Assembly (NCBI GenBank): GCA_029940245.1
Contig: JAOZRF010000010.1
Span: 1-15,470 of the forward strand
From: Desulfobacula sp.
Lineage (GTDB): Bacteria; Desulfobacterota; Desulfobacteria; Desulfobacterales; Desulfobacteraceae
DNA: 15,470 nucleotides
Direction: 5' to 3'
Of the stretch, positions 1-5,657 are shown in pieces; positions within the stretch are counted from its first letter, which is position 1; every line of letters starts with the position of its first letter. The notes below the pieces were generated by a model. It was not told the origin of the DNA and ran no database searches. It saw nothing but the letters and a program-made list of their open reading frames with translations. The translations under genes were made by a program, and so were the position numbers.

Positions 1-42
1 AGATACAATCATAAAAATTAGTAATGACCTTAAAACAGTCAT
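1..42 (-). CDS. 5' end of an unidentified exported or membrane protein gene (partial)
   Basis: Reading leftward, an ATG at 42-40 is preceded by GGAGGG (plus positions 50-55) at 7-nt spacing, a near-ideal Shine-Dalgarno site. The 14 codons before the window edge read MTVLRSLLIFMIVS. This is one positive residue followed by a hydrophobic run, as expected for the start of a signal peptide or membrane anchor. The gene lies 118 bp beyond the NrfD-like gene on the same strand, so it may be a further member of that electron-transfer operon, for example another cytochrome or membrane subunit. The product cannot be identified from 14 residues. The start call rests on the ribosome binding site and the hydrophobic N-terminus. 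Confidence 0.55.
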   Translation of the reverse strand, partial: MTVLRSLLIFMIVS

Positions 43-66
43 ATTAAATCCCTCCAAAAATTTTAG

Positions 67-120
67 TTAGAATACAAAAATGCCTCGGCATATTTGCACG
101 GCCTCACCATTTGCCTGCAT
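67..120 (-). other. Possible 17-codon ORF with strong ribosome binding site
   Basis: On the minus strand a GGAGGGAGGTG run stands directly before an ATG at 120-118. It opens a 17-codon frame, MQANGEAVQICRGIFVF, ending at TAA (69-67). It sits between the NrfD-like gene and the next partial gene. Near its 3' end the minus strand has a short hairpin (ATGC, loop CGAG, GCAT) followed by five T, so the segment could instead be a weak terminator with a fortuitous start. No family is recognised. The ribosome binding site is better than many real ones, which is the only reason to list it. Confidence 0.2.
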
Positions 121-160
121 CACCTCCCTCCATGTATCTTTTTTAAATTTTTGTTATGGT

Positions 161-1351
161 TTATTTTACATTTGTTTCATTGTCTGCTGTCCAGAATGGA
201 AAGATCCTGCTCAATACAAAAAGGATGATAAACGGGATGGCCATGACAATAATCACTGCAAGTATCCCCTCCTTGTCAAACCATTCAGGATGAAATTCCG
301 TGTAACCTCTTGCACTCTTGCTCATGAGTTGACCGCCGATCACAACATTCCATCGCATGAGCAATACCTGCAGCAACAGGATCGCAGAAACAGCGGCTGC
401 CATAAAATTATAAAGATAGGTTTTTATCTTAAAAATACCCATAACACCCAGAACAAATAAGGGGATCACAGAACATATTTTAACCTGCCATAACCAGAAG
501 GAACTGGCCAGAGGTCCGTTTAAAAGCCCTTCAACCATGTGGTGATAACCCGATTTTAAATAGGAATGGGAAAACACCTCCAGCATCTCAAAGGTAAAGG
601 CCATGATAAAAAAGAGCATAAGCGTTTTAACGCATGTTTTGATACTCTCATGATCAATGGATCGCCCCTTTAGTTTGCGAATGAGGATATAGGCCAGGAT
701 AATGGCTGATATTCCGGATACACATGCAGAAAACAAAAAAATTACGGGCATAAGCGGCGTTGACCATGTAGGGTTGGCCTTGACACCTCCAAAGATAAAT
801 CCCACATACCCGTGAAGCACAACTGCAATGGGAATACCAATACCCACCAGGAACCGGATAATTTTCTGATCAAGCCTGCGGGCATCTTCTGAAAGGTCAA
901 TACTGTCAAAGGTCATGGCCCGGTACAAAAGCTTAAGCAAACCTTTTGACGAGGCTCTTAATTCCACCAGGTCTGCCCTGTATACAAACAGGACGATAAA
1001 AACAAGAACCCCCATGGACACGGCATAAATATATCCAAATCCAGCCATGGCTGAGCTGGGGCTGGGGGTTAAAAGCATGTTGAAATTTCGTTCAGGACGT
1101 CCCAGATGGAGTAAAAGGGGCAGGGTGGCAATGCATAAAAAAGCCAGGGCAAATAAAAGCGAAAACCGCGCCACGGGTTTGAGGCTTTTGACATCAAAAA
1201 GATAATAAAGGGCTGCGATGATAAATGCTCCATCCACAAGACCCGTAATATACGGATACAGCACTATCATCATACTCCAATGGACATGAAGATCATTGGG
1301 GAAAACATAGTTGGAAACAAGCATGGCTGTTGTACTGTGGGTTGGATCCAT
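161..1351 (-). CDS. NrfD/PsrC-type polytopic quinone-interacting membrane subunit
   Basis: This 396-residue protein is highly hydrophobic, with about nine predicted membrane segments (roughly residues 25-48, 62-82, 101-123, 166-188, 200-222, 242-262, 285-306, 313-332, 362-382). The RWNVVIGGQ stretch at about 333-341, followed by a Y-x-E-x-H-P-E segment, resembles the late conserved region of NrfD family proteins, and the length fits the long DsrP/HybB-like branch. NrfD proteins exchange electrons between the membrane quinone pool and a periplasmic Fe-S partner, here the adjacent ferredoxin-like protein. The start ATG overlaps the stop of that gene by one base (TGATG), with GGGAGG upstream, so the two are probably translationally coupled. 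The direction of electron flow, quinol oxidation or quinone reduction, cannot be read from the sequence. Confidence 0.88.
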   Translation of the reverse strand: MDPTHSTTAMLVSNYVFPNDLHVHWSMMIVLYPYITGLVDGAFIIAALYYLFDVKSLKPVARFSLLFALAFLCIATLPLLLHLGRPERNFNMLLTPSPSSAMAGFGYIYAVSMGVLVFIVLFVYRADLVELRASSKGLLKLLYRAMTFDSIDLSEDARRLDQKIIRFLVGIGIPIAVVLHGYVGFIFGGVKANPTWSTPLMPVIFLFSACVSGISAIILAYILIRKLKGRSIDHESIKTCVKTLMLFFIMAFTFEMLEVFSHSYLKSGYHHMVEGLLNGPLASSFWLWQVKICSVIPLFVLGVMGIFKIKTYLYNFMAAAVSAILLLQVLLMRWNVVIGGQLMSKSARGYTEFHPEWFDKEGILAVIIVMAIPFIILFVLSRIFPFWTADNETNVK

Positions 1352-2151
1352 CAGATCACCTCCCTTCTGGCGCCTTCATAATAAAGTGCGGGAAATGTGC
1401 CCATTTCCTTTTTAAGCACGGTGAGAACACCAGGGCCCTTCAGAATTTTATAGACTTCAGAAGTCTCATCCTTCATGGAACCGAATTTCCTGGCACCTGT
1501 GGGACAAACCTCCACACAGGCGGGTAACAGCCCTTTTCTGACCCTGTGGTAACACCAGGTGCATTTTTCTGCGACCTTGGTAACTGGATTTAAGAACCTG
1601 GCTGAATAGGGACATGCCTGGATACAATAGGCACATCCCACACATCGTTTTTCATCCACAAGAACAAACCCGTCAGGCGATATAAAAGTGGCCCCCACGG
1701 GACACACCTGTACACAGGGCGCTTCCCTGCACATATTACAAAGTTTGGGTACAAAAAAAGTATCCCTTATTTTTTCGTCAATATCAGTCCTGGGATGCTG
1801 ATATCCGTCCAGACCTCCATGGGGACTGTCCACATAAATCTCATCACTGAACCCTTTGACATACCGTTCAACCCAGGTTCGATAATTTCCATCAGGGACA
1901 TTATACTCCCGCTTGTCAGCCACACAGCATGATCCGCATCCGATACACCGGGTAATATCCACGATAAAAACAAATTCCTGACTATGAATATCATACGCTT
2001 TACCTTTGATTCCCGGAATCTCTTCAGGGGTTTCAAGGCTGCTGCCCCCCATTGGCCAGACCAGATACAAGGACCCTGCAATGGTTCCGTTTAATACTTT
2101 TTTGACAAATGAGCGGCGGTTTATTTTTGGGGAGGGATCTAAAATCTTCAT
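1351..2151 (-). CDS. Tat-exported 4Fe-4S ferredoxin-type electron-transfer subunit (NrfC/DsrO/HybA-like)
   Basis: This 266-residue protein begins with a twin-arginine signal (NRRSFVKK, residues 11-18, then a hydrophobic stretch), so it is expected folded in the periplasm. Four cysteine motifs follow in the order of DMSO-reductase-type B subunits: C69-x2-C72-x2-C75; C138-x2-C141-x4-C146-x3-C150-P; C170-x2-C173-x2-C176-x3-C180-P; and C197-x2-C200-x11-C212-x3-C216-P. The fourth cysteine of the first motif is replaced by D79 (an extra cysteine lies at 76), so one of the four clusters may be altered. Its neighbours indicate that it passes electrons between the NrfD-like membrane subunit and the tetrahaem cytochrome. 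Its ATG overlaps the cytochrome stop (ATGA), with GGAGG 7 nt upstream. No catalytic molybdopterin subunit is adjacent. Confidence 0.9.
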   Translation of the reverse strand: MKILDPSPKINRRSFVKKVLNGTIAGSLYLVWPMGGSSLETPEEIPGIKGKAYDIHSQEFVFIVDITRCIGCGSCCVADKREYNVPDGNYRTWVERYVKGFSDEIYVDSPHGGLDGYQHPRTDIDEKIRDTFFVPKLCNMCREAPCVQVCPVGATFISPDGFVLVDEKRCVGCAYCIQACPYSARFLNPVTKVAEKCTWCYHRVRKGLLPACVEVCPTGARKFGSMKDETSEVYKILKGPGVLTVLKKEMGTFPALYYEGARREVI

Positions 2152-2684
2152 AATTCAGCCTCCATCAATCCTGTTATCTGTTTTGCCCGGATAATATATT
2201 TTAAAGGTGCATGAACCTGGTGGCATTGATTGCAATTATGGGTAACTTTAACATTCTGATCCTTGAGATGGTTTGGCATGGCAATGGTCTTGATCACCTC
2301 TTCATGTCTTGCCTTGATCTCATTATTGTGACATCTCAGACAAAGGGTGGTAATTTCCTTTTCCTTTTTAACGGGCAATGTTCCTATTTTTTTGCCATCT
2401 GTTATATGATCAGCATAGGTTCCATGACAAAATTCACAGGATATGGTCTGATGGCGGCCATTTTTATGAATCTTTGCCTCATGGGGATGACACTTGAAAC
2501 AAGACATATTGGTTCCGTGCCGAATTGGAACAAGGGCTGCTTCAGCAATTGCATCACCCCGGTAAGGACCGTAAAGACCATAAGAATCAGGGAGCAATAA
2601 TTCTTTAAATAAAAATCCGCCCCCGGCCAGCACACCAATGGCAAATAGTACGATAAAAAGACGTATTCGGTAGCTAAAATCCAC
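2148..2684 (-). CDS. Membrane-anchored tetrahaem cytochrome c
   Basis: The protein has an N-terminal hydrophobic anchor or signal (about residues 7-27) followed by four CxxCH haem-attachment motifs: CFKCH, CEFCH, CLRCH and CNQCH. Additional histidines between them could serve as distal ligands. It is the first gene of a cytochrome / Fe-S / NrfD operon and would act in the periplasm as electron donor or acceptor for the ferredoxin-like subunit. No ATG fits the start. A GTG at 2690 touches the AGGAGG site, whereas the GTG two codons later (2684) has it at 5-nt spacing, so I chose 2684 (178 residues). An in-frame TAA lies just upstream. It resembles the small multihaem cytochromes of NrfD-linked quinol-oxidoreductase complexes, but I cannot assign it to a named one. 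Confidence 0.88.
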   Translation of the reverse strand: MDFSYRIRLFIVLFAIGVLAGGGFLFKELLLPDSYGLYGPYRGDAIAEAALVPIRHGTNMSCFKCHPHEAKIHKNGRHQTISCEFCHGTYADHITDGKKIGTLPVKKEKEITTLCLRCHNNEIKARHEEVIKTIAMPNHLKDQNVKVTHNCNQCHQVHAPLKYIIRAKQITGLMEAEL

Positions 2685-2773
2685 AACCACCTCCTGTTTT
2701 TACTCTTAAGAGCTATTTAAAAACTGCTGAAAGCAATATCCATTTAAAACTTAAATTCATATTGTATATTTAT

Positions 2774-2803
2774 AGTATAATCAGGTTTTAAAGAATTTAT
2801 CAA
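2774..2803 (-). promoter_or_regulatory. Candidate sigma-70-type promoter for the cytochrome/Fe-S/NrfD operon
   Basis: On the minus strand TTGATA (2803-2798) is followed by an 18-bp spacer and TATACT (2779-2774), each close to consensus. Transcription would start near 2767 and give a leader of about 80 nt before the GTG at 2684. The surrounding DNA is AT-rich, so chance matches are easy and this is only a candidate. Confidence 0.4.
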
Positions 2804-2808
2804 GAGAT

Positions 2809-2831
2809 ATTGTTGTAACAATTGCAACAAT
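2809..2831. promoter_or_regulatory. Imperfect palindrome, possible operator
   Basis: Arms ATTGTTG (2809-2815) and CAACAAT (2825-2831) are perfect 7-bp inverted repeats around a 9-bp centre. The size and TTG...CAA ends are compatible with a dimeric regulator of the CRP/FNR superfamily or similar, but it matches no consensus I can name. It lies just upstream of the candidate minus-strand promoter, about 53 bp from the predicted start. Confidence 0.3.
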
Positions 2832-2880
2832 ACCGTTACAAAAATTTATTAATTCAACTTTCGGAGTTGGCAGATTTGAG

Positions 2881-3006
2881 TGGGGTCAGGCTTGAATTAT
2901 TAATATGACCTTGACTTGGGGGAAGATATATGGTCTGCCTGACTATAAAGAAGTAAAACAGATGAACGCATTTCCTTTGGAAACTACAAAGAAACTGACC
3001 CTTTAG
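2881..3006. repeat. GTCAGG/CCTGAC-rich stretch, possible debris of a REP/Y1-transposase element
   Basis: The word GTCAGGC (2885-2891) is repeated inverted at 2937-2943 (GCCTGAC), GGTCA (2884-2888) at 2906-2910 (TGACC), and GGGTCAG (2883-2889) at 2995-3001 (CTGACCC). A TGGGGTCAGGCTTGAATTAT-type end is, from memory, common beside REP-associated Y1 transposase genes. No transposase is encoded here. A 33-codon frame (2905-3006) spans most of the stretch without similarity I recognise. This would be a decayed or solo remnant at best. Confidence 0.25.
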
Positions 3007-3026
3007 GCCAATGAAAGATCATAACA

Positions 3027-4208
3027 ATGAAAACATCTTCATTTGAAAAAAGAATAAAAAGAAGAATTACCGGAAGGGAGCATCAATTTTTTGCCGTTTG
3101 TTCTCCTGGATTAAAAACAGTCTGTCAAAAGGAAATGCTTGCCTTGGGATTGCCCGAAGATAATCTGAAAATCACTCCCGGGGGGATTGAATTTAAAGCT
3201 AAACTGAGTGACTGCATGGCTTTGAATCTCAATTTAAGAAGCCCTTTAAGAATTTTGATGCGCATCAGCCGTTTCAAGGCTGATTCTTTTGAAAAACTTG
3301 AAAAAAAATTAGACCTCATTGACTGGGACCTCTATCTGAGGCAAAATTCCAGTCTCAAGTTTAATGTTACAGCAAAAAAATCAAGACTCTACCATTCTGA
3401 TGCCATTGCACAAAGGTGCGAAAAAAGTATTCAAAATCAATTAAATTCCCACGGTTCTTCTATCCCATCTATTGAAAATAAATCCAGCCAGACCATTTAC
3501 ATCAGGGCTGATAACAATAATTTTACAATCTCCCTTGACAGCACAGGAGATCTTTTATTTAAAAGGGGCATCAAAAAAAATGTAGGAAAAGCGCCGTTAA
3601 GAGAGAACCTGGCTTTTGCCATGCTTTTCTGGGCCGGTTTTTCAAAAGAAGACATATTAATTGATCCCTTATGCGGGTCAGGCACTTTTTCCCTTGAAGG
3701 CGCCATGATGAAAACCAACCTGTCCCCGGGATTTTTCAGATCCTTTGCCTTTGAATGCTGGCCTGGTTTCAGTCAAAAAACCTATGCTTATATGAAAAAA
3801 CAGGATCAAAAAAAAATTATCGGATTTGCAGGAAAACAGATCTTTGCTTCTGATATCGATGATATGGCCCTGGCCGCTTTGGAACAGAACATATCAAGTC
3901 CATACTTTAACCGCATCATAGAAATCGGTAAAAAGGATTTTTTTTCCATCCATCCTTCCAGGATATCCCCTGGGAAGAAAGGAGTTATCATGTTAAACCC
4001 GCCCTATGGGAAAAGGCTTGGCAAAGAAAAAAATACCAGGTCATTTTACCAGGAAACAGGCAAAAAACTGACAGCCGATTTTAAAGGGTGGCGCGCAGGC
4101 ATCGTCCTTCCATCAAGAGAGCACAAATCTTATCTTGAGTTGAGGCTTGAACTAAAACCTGTTTCCCACGGGGGACTCGATCTTTTTGCCGGTGTGGGAG
4201 TGATCTGA
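3027..4208 (+). CDS. THUMP-domain class I SAM-dependent RNA methyltransferase (RlmL/YcbY N-terminal-like)
   Basis: This 393-residue protein has the layout of the RlmL-type (23S rRNA m2G) methyltransferases. An N-terminal ferredoxin-like plus THUMP RNA-binding region (about 20-170) is followed by a Rossmann methyltransferase domain. The SAM-binding motif I is DPLCGSGT (213-220), the next acidic motif is ASDID (274-278), and the catalytic NPPYG (324-328) is the motif of N2-guanine RNA methyltransferases. The length is that of the stand-alone form, without the RlmK half seen in enterobacterial RlmL. The actual RNA target is inferred only from family. The start at 3027 has a weak GAAAG-type site; an upstream ATG at 3011 is out of frame. 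The gene is A-rich compared with the operons on both sides. A 39-bp gap leads to the DUF547 gene. Confidence 0.87.
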   Translation: MKTSSFEKRIKRRITGREHQFFAVCSPGLKTVCQKEMLALGLPEDNLKITPGGIEFKAKLSDCMALNLNLRSPLRILMRISRFKADSFEKLEKKLDLIDWDLYLRQNSSLKFNVTAKKSRLYHSDAIAQRCEKSIQNQLNSHGSSIPSIENKSSQTIYIRADNNNFTISLDSTGDLLFKRGIKKNVGKAPLRENLAFAMLFWAGFSKEDILIDPLCGSGTFSLEGAMMKTNLSPGFFRSFAFECWPGFSQKTYAYMKKQDQKKIIGFAGKQIFASDIDDMALAALEQNISSPYFNRIIEIGKKDFFSIHPSRISPGKKGVIMLNPPYGKRLGKEKNTRSFYQETGKKLTADFKGWRAGIVLPSREHKSYLELRLELKPVSHGGLDLFAGVGVI

Positions 4209-4247
4209 CACGGGGTTCACTAACAGCAAAAGGGAAAAAGGGTAGTC

Positions 4248-4994
4248 ATGAAAAAAAAATATAAATATATCACTGGTCTATGTATTCTATTTTTATTTTT
4301 TACAGGCCAGTCTCCGGCAGGGACAGATATTGACAATCGTATTTATGCATCGCTTTTAAAAAAGCATGTCAAAAATAAAAAGGTTAACTATGACGGGTTT
4401 AAAAAAGATGAAAAATTGCTGGATGAGTACCTGTCCATATTGAGTCACACCAATGTAAAAATGCTTTCAAAAAAAAGCCGATTTGCTTTTTATATCAATG
4501 CATATAATGCCTTCACCATAAAACTTGTATTGACAAAATATCCGGGAATCAATTCCATTAAAGAGATTGGCAGCTTTTTTTCCAATCCCTGGAATAAAAA
4601 ATTTATTTTGCTACAGGGAAGAATAGTAACCCTTGATCATATTGAGCATAATATCCTTCGGCCGATATTCAAAGATCCCCGGGTTCATTTTGCCATAAAT
4701 TGTGCTTCTAAGAGCTGTCCTGCGCTCCGGGATGAGCCTTATAAAGGCGAAACCCTGGAAACTCAGTTAAATGACCAGGCAGAAAAATTTATCAATGATA
4801 AAAAAAATACGTTTATCAAAGCAGACACCCTTTTTATCAGCAAAATTTTCAAATGGTTTGAAGAGGATTTTTCCAACAATCCTCTTTTGTTTATTAAGCG
4901 CTACATGTTTAAAACATTTAAAAAAAAACTCGATTCCTCTGGACCAGATATTAAAATCGATTATCTGAATTATGACTGGACATTAAACAGATAA
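4248..4994 (+). CDS. Secreted DUF547 domain protein
   Basis: This is a 248-residue protein with a lysine-rich N-terminus and a hydrophobic core (about 7-20) ending near SPAG, a plausible Sec signal peptide cleaved around residue 25. The rest matches DUF547: FAFYINAYNAFTIKLVL (79-95) with PGINSIKEIG after it, LDHIEHNILRP (129-139), and HFAINCASKSCPALRDEPY (147-165). The conserved C/H/E-containing stretch has led to suggestions that the fold is papain/transglutaminase-like, but no function is established. C12 lies before the hydrophobic core, so this is not a lipoprotein. It is probably cotranscribed with the methyltransferase upstream, and its stop codon lies in the loop of a terminator-like hairpin. 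The sequence gives no hint of a link with the molybdenum enzyme downstream. Confidence 0.82.
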   Translation: MKKKYKYITGLCILFLFFTGQSPAGTDIDNRIYASLLKKHVKNKKVNYDGFKKDEKLLDEYLSILSHTNVKMLSKKSRFAFYINAYNAFTIKLVLTKYPGINSIKEIGSFFSNPWNKKFILLQGRIVTLDHIEHNILRPIFKDPRVHFAINCASKSCPALRDEPYKGETLETQLNDQAEKFINDKKNTFIKADTLFISKIFKWFEEDFSNNPLLFIKRYMFKTFKKKLDSSGPDIKIDYLNYDWTLNR

Positions 4995-5018
4995 AGGTCT
5001 GTTGAATGTCGGTTTTTT
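4981..5018 (+). terminator. Probable rho-independent terminator after the DUF547 gene
   Basis: Arms CATTAAACAG (4981-4990) and CTGTTGAATG (4999-5008) form a 10-position stem with one A-G mismatch and an 8-nt loop. A run of six T follows at 5013-5018. The hairpin overlaps the last codons and the stop (4992-4994) of the DUF547 gene. The stem is AT-rich, so efficiency is uncertain, but the position between two transcription units fits. Confidence 0.5.
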
Positions 5019-5028
5019 ATACTTTGTC

Positions 5029-5061
5029 TTGACAAAAAAAAATTGGACTACTAAATATAAT
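5029..5061 (+). promoter_or_regulatory. Candidate sigma-70 promoter of the molybdenum hydroxylase operon
   Basis: A perfect -35 hexamer TTGACA (5029-5034) is followed after 17 bp by TAAATA (5052-5057), which overlaps a perfect TATAAT (5056-5061, 21-bp spacing). The start would lie around 5065-5070, about 40 nt before the first gene at 5109, which has GGAAGGA at 5094-5100. The tract is very AT-rich; the exact -35 match and the preceding terminator support the call. Confidence 0.5.
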
Positions 5062-5108
5062 TATTTTTTTAGTTAGATTTTTTTTAGATTAACGGAAGGA
5101 AACAAGCA

Positions 5109-5657
5109 ATGCCTAAGTCATCTAAAGGTACTAAGAAAAACGTGGCCACGCCCTCACCCGATATAAAGATTAAGATCAATGGGACCTGGCATAATTTTGA
5201 ACTTGAGCGTGACATTACACCAACCATGACCTTATCCTATTTATTAAGAGAGAAGTTGGGCTATACCGGGCTTAAGGTTTCATGTGACGAAGGGGGTTGC
5301 GGTGCCTGTACCGTGATCATGGATGGCAAATCCGTATTGTCGTGCATGATACTCGCGGTTGAGACAAACGGACATGAGATACTCACCATTGAAGGACTTG
5401 CAAAGGATGATCCCATAGTGGAAGCCTTTGCAGAACAATGTGAACCCGGTTATGGAACAGCCCTGCAGTGTGGAATCTGCACTCCCGGCTTTGTGATGAG
5501 TACCAGAGCACTACTTGATGAAAATCCCGTGCCGACCATGGCTGAAGTCAAGGAAGCCCTTTCAGGGCATATCTGTCGTTGCGGATGCTACGCCGGTATT
5601 GCCCAGGCAGTTACCCACGCTTCAGAAAAAATTGCGAAAAAAGGAGAAGCATCATGA
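5109..5657 (+). CDS. Molybdenum hydroxylase (xanthine dehydrogenase family) small subunit, 2x[2Fe-2S]
   Basis: This is a 182-residue protein of the CoxS/HcrC/XdhB-type small subunit family. The N-terminal plant-ferredoxin-like domain carries C59, C64, C67 (CDEGGCGAC) and C79. The C-terminal four-helix domain carries C121-G-I-C124 and C156-R-C158, ligands of the molybdenum-proximal [2Fe-2S] cluster. It relays electrons between the molybdopterin subunit and the FAD subunit in the cytoplasm. The polar extension of about 18 residues before the first strand is longer than usual. The CRC motif continues CRCGCY instead of the common CRCTGY, giving an extra cysteine at 160. The ATG at 5109 has GGAAGGA at 8-nt spacing. 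The stop overlaps the start of the next gene (ATGA at 5654-5657). This is the first gene of the molybdenum enzyme operon. Confidence 0.95.
   Translation: MPKSSKGTKKNVATPSPDIKIKINGTWHNFELERDITPTMTLSYLLREKLGYTGLKVSCDEGGCGACTVIMDGKSVLSCMILAVETNGHEILTIEGLAKDDPIVEAFAEQCEPGYGTALQCGICTPGFVMSTRALLDENPVPTMAEVKEALSGHICRCGCYAGIAQAVTHASEKIAKKGEAS

Larger units (their letters stand above)
2685..3026. other. AT-rich divergent intergenic region
   Basis: This stretch of about 340 bp separates the leftward cytochrome operon from the rightward methyltransferase gene. It contains a candidate minus-strand promoter (2774-2803), an imperfect palindrome (2809-2831), a small hairpin (CAACT/AGTTG, 2855-2869) and a stretch with repeated GTCAGG/CCTGAC words (2881-3001). 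A 33-codon frame runs from 2905 to 3006 but has no recognisable product or ribosome binding site. A weak plus-strand promoter is possible (TTGCAA 2822-2827, 17 bp, TTTATT 2845-2850). No RNA gene was recognised. Confidence 0.6.

Noticed and set aside
80..460. 126-codon plus-strand frame opposite the NrfD-like gene
   Set aside because: Composition is typical of an antisense shadow, there is no ribosome binding site, and the opposite strand encodes a clear family member.
2688..2690. GTG at 2690 as start of the tetrahaem cytochrome
   Set aside because: It touches the AGGAGG site, too close for initiation; the GTG at 2684 has proper spacing. The difference is two residues.
4248..4325. Lipoprotein signal in the DUF547 protein
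   Set aside because: The only early cysteine (C12) lies before the hydrophobic core and lacks a lipobox; a plain Sec signal fits better.
5579..5653. 25-codon upstream extension of the molybdopterin subunit
   Set aside because: It lies inside the small-subunit gene. The ATG at 5654 has AAGGAG upstream and gives the family-typical N-terminus and an ATGA overlap.
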